A stretch of DNA of 64,000 nucleotides from Flavobacterium suncheonense GH29-5 = DSM 17707 (GTDB lineage Bacteria; Bacteroidota; Bacteroidia; Flavobacteriales; Flavobacteriaceae), in assembly GCF_000430025.1 (NCBI RefSeq), contig NZ_AUCZ01000004.1:1-64000 (forward strand), read 5' to 3'. This document shows positions 18,075-23,445 of this stretch, piece by piece. Below the pieces are notes generated by a model. It was not told the DNA's origin. It worked only from the letters and a program-made list of their open reading frames with translations, and did not search any database. The stretch's first letter is position 1. The number at the start of each line of letters is the position of its first letter. The position numbers were made by a program, and so were the translations under genes.

Positions 18075-18212
18075 TTATCCCATAGCATTTAGCTCATCCA
18101 TTCGCGCCTCTAATACTTCAATTTGTTTTGCAATATCATAACAATAGTAAATCGTAGCAATTAAAATCATAGCAGCTAAAATAAGCATCCAATATGCTTT
18201 TAAAAATTTCAA
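18075..18212 (-). CDS. Single-span membrane micropeptide (45 aa)
   Basis: A 45-residue frame with a TTG start: a basic N-terminus (LKFLKAYW), one membrane span (about residues 8-26, MLILAAMILIATIYYCYDI) and an amphipathic C-terminal helix (AKQIEVLEARMDELNAMG) that could form a coiled coil. An in-frame stop two codons before the TTG (at 18218) fixes the upstream limit. A TATTTTTG promoter element (complement of 18239-18246) lies 27 nt before the start and a terminator follows the stop within 10 nt, so it is a complete small transcription unit. No family recognised. Confidence 0.6.
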   Translation of the reverse strand: MKFLKAYWMLILAAMILIATIYYCYDIAKQIEVLEARMDELNAMG

Positions 18213-18327
18213 GATGTGCTAGCTTATAAATTAGGCTGCAAAAATATAAAAATATTCTTACAAAAAAGAAACTTAAAGGCGACTTTTATTTCATAATCTA
18301 ATCAACTTTTATAGCCTTATTAAAACA

Positions 18328-19194
18328 TTATTTCTTATGTTCTATAATCAAACCATTTTCCGAAAATGAAAATGTTTTTTCTTCAAAAATAGATTTCATT
18401 ATTAGCCAAACTTTATCAACCAGTGTAAATTCTAAATTTTTACTTTCATTATTTTGAGTTAATTTCCCTGTAATAGTAACAACATCTAATCTAATACTCT
18501 CATTTATACCTTGTCTGAAAAGTTTGCTTTCCGGTAGTTTGTAGCTTTTAATAATTTCAATTTCCATCTTTTGCTGATTAGCCACGTATTTGCGAAAATC
18601 GGTCACATAATCATAAAAGGGACGGCGTTTCCCATCGATGAGTTCTACATAATAATTGAAAAGATCCAATTCATCTTGGACGTCTAGAAATCGATTATTG
18701 CCTAGATTAATTTGTAGAAGTTTTGGGCGTATAGCTGTAATGTTAAGATTAACTTGTAAAGTTCCTAACTCAATTTCTTTTGGCCTTGAACTTTGGTCAT
18801 TATTGTTCCATTCCTTTAAAGTTACTAAACCAATGTTTTTAAATTTTGCGTAATCAATCGCATCTTTAGTAAAGCCTTCTTTGGAGACTATGATACCTTT
18901 ATTAATGCTAGTATCTTCTATAATTCCAAATACCTTCATGACAATGTCTCTGTTGACTTTCTTCTTCCAATATTTACATTCTATAGCAGTATCGTAGGTA
19001 TTTATTCCATCAGAATGTGTTGTTAAAACATCGATTTGATAATTACTACCAGACCTGCCGGTAACTTTACATTTACTGCCAAATCCTTTTACCTTAACTC
19101 CGGATTGATGGCCTAACATTTCGTAAATGTATTTCGTGATTGATTCGTAAATTTTCCAATCTAACTTGTTAGTCGGTTGCATATCAATTTGCAT
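18328..19194 (-). CDS. Mrr-like restriction endonuclease
   Basis: A 288-residue protein. Residues 10-130 fit the Mrr_cat PD-(D/E)xK fold: YQIDVL (Asp55), IECKYWKKKVNRDIV (Glu72, Lys74) and a following GIIVSKEGFTKDAIDYAK segment. In type IV Mrr-type enzymes this domain cuts DNA carrying modified bases. The C-terminal 150 residues are not a known recognition domain that I can name and may bind DNA or another signal. The catalytic triad is intact. An inner ATG (fifth codon) is a possible alternative start. It lies between two micropeptide genes, close to the KAP NTPase, inside an AT-rich region. Confidence 0.85.
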   Translation of the reverse strand: MQIDMQPTNKLDWKIYESITKYIYEMLGHQSGVKVKGFGSKCKVTGRSGSNYQIDVLTTHSDGINTYDTAIECKYWKKKVNRDIVMKVFGIIEDTSINKGIIVSKEGFTKDAIDYAKFKNIGLVTLKEWNNNDQSSRPKEIELGTLQVNLNITAIRPKLLQINLGNNRFLDVQDELDLFNYYVELIDGKRRPFYDYVTDFRKYVANQQKMEIEIIKSYKLPESKLFRQGINESIRLDVVTITGKLTQNNESKNLEFTLVDKVWLIMKSIFEEKTFSFSENGLIIEHKK

Positions 19195-19244
19195 AAAATG
19201 AATAATGCTAAGTTAAACTAAAAGCTTTATGATTACATTAAAAA

Positions 19245-19277
19245 AAATGAAAGACGCCTCAAAAGCGCCTTTCATTT
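19245..19277 (-). terminator. Terminator overlapping the 40-residue micropeptide stop
   Basis: AAATGAAAG (19245-19253) pairs with CTTTCATTT (19269-19277), with an inner CGC/GCG pair. The minus-strand T run (ATTTTTTTT) shows it serves the small gene at 19272-19394. The loop CTCAAAAG resembles that of the terminators at 18050 and 22621. Confidence 0.7.
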
Positions 19278-19394
19278 CCTATTCCTCCAACTACCATTAT
19301 ACCCACGATACTTCCCACCATCATAAGCTTTCCCCCGCAACCAAATCCCGGCAAGCACAAATACAATTAACCCTAAAATTTCATACCATTCCAT
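19272..19394 (-). CDS. Single-span membrane micropeptide (40 aa)
   Basis: A 40-residue frame with an ATG start: acidic opening (MEWYE), one membrane span (about residues 6-20, ILGLIVFVLAGIWL) and a basic, glycine- and tyrosine-rich tail (RGKAYDGGKYRGYNG, then SWRNRK). A TATTTTTG promoter element (complement of 19399-19406) lies only 5 nt before the ATG, which would make the message nearly leaderless. A hairpin terminator covers the stop codon. Promoter, frame and terminator together suggest a real gene. No family recognised. The remaining 19407-19592 shows nothing else I can name. Confidence 0.5.
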   Translation of the reverse strand: MEWYEILGLIVFVLAGIWLRGKAYDGGKYRGYNGSWRNRK

Positions 19395-19592
19395 AACCCA
19401 AAAATACAATAAGGTAGAGTAGTGGTGGTTAGGGTAAAACCAAATGCTCCGTTTTGGATAACTGTTTATCCCAAATTAACAACTACAAATGTTGCTATAA
19501 AAACATAAAGATGCCCTAATGCATTTTTATGTATAAACAATAAATAAGTTTCAGTTTTGTACTAAAATCCAGCCAGCTTTAACAAAACCGCT

Positions 19593-19605
19593 GTTATAGG
19601 CAGTA
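19593..19605 (+). repeat. Left 13-bp inverted repeat of a two-gene cassette
   Basis: GTTATAGGCAGTA here matches the complement of 21590-21602 (GTTATAGGCATTA) at 12 of 13 positions. The pair brackets exactly the two genes 19608-20675 and 20679-21566. The left copy abuts the stop codon of the first. Confidence 0.55.
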
Positions 19606-19607
19606 CT

Positions 19608-20675
19608 TTAAAGTTCAGTTTTAATAGTCACTATCTGTTTAATTTCTCCGTTTTCAATTTGTAGTCGTAATTGTTCATAGTTTATATTATTTCCACTCAT
19701 CACACTTACATTCCCAAGTGCTTCTTGAGGCCCTTCAATTTTTAAATCATCTAAAAGAACTATTTGTCCTCGATGAAGTTTTCTGTCTACTAAAGTTAAA
19801 TCCTTGGTAAAAGAATTTGGATATTTAGAGCCAATATCTGTTCCAAATCTTCTAAGTAATTCATCAGTAAAGTGGTCTTCACCAAATTCTTGCGGATTAA
19901 TTATGCCAGATGTGTTTTCTCTGTAAAGTACATTTATGGCATTTTTGAGCCCTCTTTTATCTTCAAAACCTTGAATATTTGTATCAATAAATTTAAAAAC
20001 ATCTTCATAGAAGTTTTTTGTTACTAATTTATCATTTGAGTTTGAATTAAATCCTAAGAAAGTAGAATAAAAATATTCCGCTAAATCTTTTTTTCCACTA
20101 CTAAAATTATCGTCATACATATAGCAGGAATGTTTTTCATTTGTTTCACTCGCAAGTATATTTTCTTCTAAAAGAAATCCGATTTTATAAAAGTCTTTTG
20201 CAGGTGAAAGAAATAAATCATTTATCAATTCAACTAGTTTTTGATTGTTTAATTCTCTTATGGTAAATGCAACTTGCAATTCAGCCTTAATTACTAATGT
20301 GAAATGTTTATTGTTAATTCTACCATCCATTATTAAAAGGAGTCCTGAAGGAATGGTTTTTTTATCATGACTTTTTGCTAATAAATCTGCAATGCTTTTA
20401 GATTTAGTTATGAATTTTTCATCTGATGAATTTTTCATCTCTAAAGAATAGCTATAAAAACTATCTGCTTCATCATCATCAATTTGCAATTTAAAAAATC
20501 GTTTGTTTTTTGAAAAAGCAGTAGCAATTCGTTCTTTTAAAGTTTCTAACTCTGCCTCTCCAAATCGAAAAAGATTTTCTGAGTATTCTGCTGTTCCAAA
20601 ATCTTCACCTTCTCTTTTTTTATGAACCTTATGAATAATAATTCTCGATATTTCAATGTTTTCAACGTTTATCAT
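19608..20675 (-). CDS. Unknown protein, weakly like nucleoid-associated NdpA family
   Basis: A 355-residue soluble protein. I do not recognise it with certainty. The opening (ISRIIIHKVHKKREG) and central LLIMDGRINNKHFTLVIKAEL recall the NA37/NdpA nucleoid-associated family, in which a similar I-I-H-K-V start is followed by a beta-rich core, but the match is weak. No membrane span or signal peptide. It is the second gene of a pair: it starts 3 bp after the DUF6602-like nuclease. The pair is AT-rich and bounded by inverted repeats. A role in DNA-related defence together with the nuclease is plausible but unproven. Confidence 0.6.
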   Translation of the reverse strand: MINVENIEISRIIIHKVHKKREGEDFGTAEYSENLFRFGEAELETLKERIATAFSKNKRFFKLQIDDDEADSFYSYSLEMKNSSDEKFITKSKSIADLLAKSHDKKTIPSGLLLIMDGRINNKHFTLVIKAELQVAFTIRELNNQKLVELINDLFLSPAKDFYKIGFLLEENILASETNEKHSCYMYDDNFSSGKKDLAEYFYSTFLGFNSNSNDKLVTKNFYEDVFKFIDTNIQGFEDKRGLKNAINVLYRENTSGIINPQEFGEDHFTDELLRRFGTDIGSKYPNSFTKDLTLVDRKLHRGQIVLLDDLKIEGPQEALGNVSVMSGNNINYEQLRLQIENGEIKQIVTIKTEL

Positions 20676-20678
20676 AAT

Positions 20679-21566
20679 TTAATAATCATTTATAAAGTCA
20701 ATATTATTAGGATTTATTTCAAATATTTTTTGCATATAATCTAACATATTTGGATAGCCTAATACACAAGTATTTAGGTGCTCTAAAACTAAATAATATA
20801 GTGTACCTAATGTGCTTCTTTTCTTGTCAAATTGTAATAGTATCCATTCATTTTCTTCTTTGTTTTCAATGAATTCAGGATATAAATTGATTTTGAAAAT
20901 TCCTTGGTCTAATGCAGGTTTATTTATATTTACAATTATTCCTTTATCAAATAAGCATAAAATATTTGGAAGAAATTTCCAGTCTTTATTTTTATAATAT
21001 TCAGTGATATCTTCGTAGGTAAATGTATTACTTATGCCAATAAACATGAAACTTAGTAATGGATTTTTATGTGAGTTGGCAGTAGTTGCTTTGTCAATAA
21101 AAATACCTTTTCCTCCTGCTTCAATATAATTTGGACTTATTTCAGGTCTGGTCAGAAATGAGTGCATTCTTTCTTTTGTTGTAACAAAATCGTTTATATA
21201 TTTTTTATTCCAACTTGATTTAATTTCAGCGTAAGCAAAAATACTTTCATAAGTTAAGTATTCCGTATTATCAAAAGTTCTATATAATATTGGAGTTCTA
21301 AAATTATCAGCAATTATCATATCTAGTTGTGGACTTGCTGAAAGTTTAGTATCAATTATGTGCCCATTACTAATATAATATTTGTCAGGTAGTTTACTTC
21401 TAAAAAAATTTCTAACTGCTATTTCAAAATGATCGCCTGAAGCTCTTATATTTCCTGTATTGTGAATTAATTTGACTTGACTTTGAGCAATATCTATACC
21501 ATCAGCCTCGAAATCGAAGAATGTATCAATTGAAATTTTTCTAAATTCTCTATCCTTTTTTTCCAT
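20679..21566 (-). CDS. DUF6602-like predicted PD-(D/E)xK nuclease
   Basis: A 295-residue protein resembling the DUF6602 family. Core features: NTGNIRASGDHFEIAVRNFF (Glu48), LPDKYYISNGHIID, PQLDMIIAD (Asp82) and FAYAEIKSSW (Glu114, Lys116). This E...D...ExK series is the signature of PD-(D/E)xK nucleases. Known members are uncharacterised and found in variable genome regions. It has no signal peptide. It is the first gene of a two-gene cassette; a TACATTTG element (complement of 21665-21672) about 100 bp upstream is a likely promoter. Confidence 0.75.
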   Translation of the reverse strand: MEKKDREFRKISIDTFFDFEADGIDIAQSQVKLIHNTGNIRASGDHFEIAVRNFFRSKLPDKYYISNGHIIDTKLSASPQLDMIIADNFRTPILYRTFDNTEYLTYESIFAYAEIKSSWNKKYINDFVTTKERMHSFLTRPEISPNYIEAGGKGIFIDKATTANSHKNPLLSFMFIGISNTFTYEDITEYYKNKDWKFLPNILCLFDKGIIVNINKPALDQGIFKINLYPEFIENKEENEWILLQFDKKRSTLGTLYYLVLEHLNTCVLGYPNMLDYMQKIFEINPNNIDFINDY

Positions 21567-21589
21567 CTATTTACGGATGTTTATTTGGG

Positions 21590-21602
21590 TAATGCCTATA
21601 AC
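21590..21602 (-). repeat. Right 13-bp inverted repeat of the two-gene cassette
   Basis: The complement reads GTTATAGGCATTA and mirrors 19593-19605. It lies 24 bp upstream of the DUF6602-like start codon. A related AACCGTTGCTAAC sequence (complement of 21710-21722) follows the stop of the neighbouring protease gene. Confidence 0.55.
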
Positions 21603-21717
21603 GTTCCCCCGGCTTTTGTGTCAGGTGGGACTTTTGTTCCTTTAGTTTTATTTTATCACCTAGTCAAATGTACGAAAAGATCATTCTATTAATTACTAAA
21701 CTCTATGTTAGCAACGG

Positions 21718-22521
21718 TTATTTAAGTAATTCAAAAATAATTGAAGATTTATAAAAAAATGAAATACCAGAATGACTGTTTACTGAATCTTTTACTGGAA
21801 TATGTCCAGCGTTTATTCCTACTAACATTATTTCCCTAAATCCACCACCAAACAATGGAGCTTCAACTTTAATACCTTTTTGAATTGCAAAAACAGGACT
21901 TCCTGATGAACCTCCAAAGGAAAAAGCTTCATATGCTATAACTTGTCCTTCATCTTCACCTGAATATGAATAATCAAATCTAGGATCGCTCGCAATTGTT
22001 CCAGTTCTTAATATTGGTAGATTATTTTTTTTATCATACCAGTCTGGGAAACCAGGAAAAGCAACAAAATCACACACAGTTATTTTTTCCATTAATCTAG
22101 TTTGATCTGCAATATCTTTTAAATTTATGCTAAAACTTGCTTTTGGTTCTTTGCCATTTAAACTTGCAGCTTGAACGTTTTTAAGACAAGCGACATCATT
22201 CATATAATTATCAGAATAAATGAATTGATCAATATTACCAATTAATAGTTCATTGTCATCTGTTGGTAATCCTGTTTGCGGATCTTTCTCTTTATTATAA
22301 ACTATTAATTTTACAAGTTTGAAATTTTTATATTTTGCTGTTCTTTGTTTATAATCAAGATCAATAACATGACGATTTGTTATCAAATTAGTACTCCCTT
22401 CTTCAGATTTTACAAAAAAAGCTGTTCCAGATACTGCCTTTTCTGAGCCTATGTCGTCTTTAAAATACGCTTCAATTCTACTAGCGGCACATAAATAATC
22501 ATTTTTAAAACCGTGATTCAT
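21718..22521 (-). CDS. Trypsin-like serine protease
   Basis: A 267-residue protease of the chymotrypsin fold. The catalytic triad is visible: His51 (LITNRHVID), Asp109 (MNDVACLKN) and Ser206 in GGSSGSPVF. There is no signal peptide, PDZ domain or membrane span, so it is probably cytoplasmic. Short trypsin-like proteases without export signals often act in defence or regulation by cutting a partner; no partner is evident here. Its promoter carries the TTACGG...CCGTAA palindrome shared with the operon at 9866. A C-terminal fragment of another protease with a GASGSA motif lies at 32.5 kb. Confidence 0.85.
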   Translation of the reverse strand: MNHGFKNDYLCAASRIEAYFKDDIGSEKAVSGTAFFVKSEEGSTNLITNRHVIDLDYKQRTAKYKNFKLVKLIVYNKEKDPQTGLPTDDNELLIGNIDQFIYSDNYMNDVACLKNVQAASLNGKEPKASFSINLKDIADQTRLMEKITVCDFVAFPGFPDWYDKKNNLPILRTGTIASDPRFDYSYSGEDEGQVIAYEAFSFGGSSGSPVFAIQKGIKVEAPLFGGGFREIMLVGINAGHIPVKDSVNSHSGISFFYKSSIIFELLK

Positions 22522-22572
22522 ATTTATCTTTTTGTTAATTGATACTAACTTCTAAATATATGAAGTCTCTGT

Positions 22573-22617
22573 CAAAAATAAGAATACTCCTAAACAAACC
22601 ATTACGGTTTCCCGTAA
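22573..22617 (-). promoter_or_regulatory. Palindromic operator plus TAnnTTTG promoter of the protease gene
   Basis: TTACGGTTTCCCGTAA (22602-22617) is one base different from the palindrome at 9804-9819. On the minus strand, TATTTTTG (complement of 22573-22580) follows after 21 nt, the same spacing as at 9820-9840. The protease start codon is 51 nt further on. Identical spacing argues for one shared activator. Confidence 0.65.
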
Positions 22618-22620
22618 ATA

Positions 22621-22644
22621 AAAAAGATGCTTAAAAGCATCTTT
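22621..22644 (-). terminator. Terminator of the XRE regulator gene
   Basis: AAAAGATGCTT (22621-22631) pairs with AAGCATCTTTT (22634-22644). It is symmetric and can work on both strands. It overlaps the stop codon of the XRE gene. Confidence 0.75.
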
Positions 22645-22880
22645 TAGTTTTCATCAAAATCGATTTCAAAATCAAATAATTCTTTTGGATGTTTATTTAA
22701 CCCTTTAGCTAATTCTAAAATTGTTTTTAATTGTATATCTACTTTTCCTTTTTCGATTTTACTTATATCACTAGAATCTACATCACATCTTTCTGCCATT
22801 GAACGATAAGACAGATCTTGTTGAGTCCTAAGAAACTCTAACCTTTTACCAAATAGTATTTTAAAATCGTCTTTTGTCAA
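22644..22880 (-). CDS. XRE family transcriptional regulator
   Basis: A 78-residue protein that is almost entirely one helix-turn-helix domain: GKRLEFLRTQQDLSYRSMAE, then DSSDISKIEKGKVDIQLKTI. It ends with an acidic tail (FDFEIDFDEN). Such small XRE proteins often regulate neighbouring mobile or defence genes. It is expressed away from the SusC leader and toward the protease, from which it is separated by a terminator and the protease's own promoter. Its target is unknown. Confidence 0.85.
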   Translation of the reverse strand: MTKDDFKILFGKRLEFLRTQQDLSYRSMAERCDVDSSDISKIEKGKVDIQLKTILELAKGLNKHPKELFDFEIDFDEN

Positions 22881-22967
22881 AATTTAATTTTCTAGTATCT
22901 AGTGGCAATTTCAATACATTTTTAAAAAATATTGTGGGTTTAAAAACCTACATTTAAAAATATTTCT

Positions 22968-22975
22968 TACATTTG
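22968..22975 (+). promoter_or_regulatory. TACATTTG promoter for the SusC leader
   Basis: TACATTTG followed by C matches the extended Bacteroidota -7 element. No convincing -33 TTTG is placed at the usual distance. Transcription from here would produce a leader of about 460 nt before the SusC start. Confidence 0.5.
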
Positions 22976-23040
22976 CTTTGAAATACATATTTTTGCGATT
23001 CTTTAAATAAAACATTTGAAGCTCTCGCTTTGAATCTCGT

Positions 23041-23403
23041 CTTAGAAAACTGGTAATTTTTTGGCACACGAGAGGATAAGCATGAAGCTCACGACCATGG
23101 CGTGGGCTCTCTTATCTGTGTGCGGGTATACCAGTACCTCTAAGGCATTTAAGTTGAGTTCCACGCTTTTTTATGCACTAAACTCTCTTTTTTCAAAGCA
23201 AAACTTCACTTTACAGGCTCGCAAAATCACAATAAAACCGGCTGGGTCTACCTTGCCGTTATATGCCACTATGGCTTAGCTGCATTAGGCTAATAGTGGC
23301 ATTGTTTTAAACAATGTCAAATCATAACAGTAATGCCTATGATGAAATAATTTTTAAATAAAAAGAGCCTTCTGCCTCGTGTTGGCGCATAAGTACAGAA
23401 GGC
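23041..23403 (+). ncRNA. Highly structured leader RNA before the SusC operon
   Basis: Five helices nest in order around one loop: CTTAG (23041-23045)/CTAAG (23140-23144); CTGGTA (23050-23055)/TACCAG (23129-23134); GCACAC (23064-23069)/GTGTGC (23118-23123); GATAAG (23075-23080)/CTTATC (23111-23116); AGCTCACG (23086-23093)/CGTGGGCT (23101-23108, one wobble). Further downstream are CGGC/GCCG (23239/23255), a 10-bp ATGCCACTAT/ATAGTGGCAT stem (23263/23293) with inner pairing, a CATTGTTTTAAACAATG palindrome (23300-23316) and GCCTTCTG/CAGAAGGC (23367/23396). A 65-codon frame (23082-23279) runs through it but is probably incidental. It may be a regulatory RNA or a mobile, repeated element. Confidence 0.6.
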
Positions 23404-23445
23404 CCAAGTAAACAAAACTAACGTTTCATTAACCAATCCAATACT

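Noticed and set aside
23061-23279. Reading frame of 65-72 codons inside the SusC leader
   Set aside because: It begins within the nested helices and crosses several stems, has no signal peptide or known domain, and is better explained by the RNA structure. It remains possible as a leader peptide.
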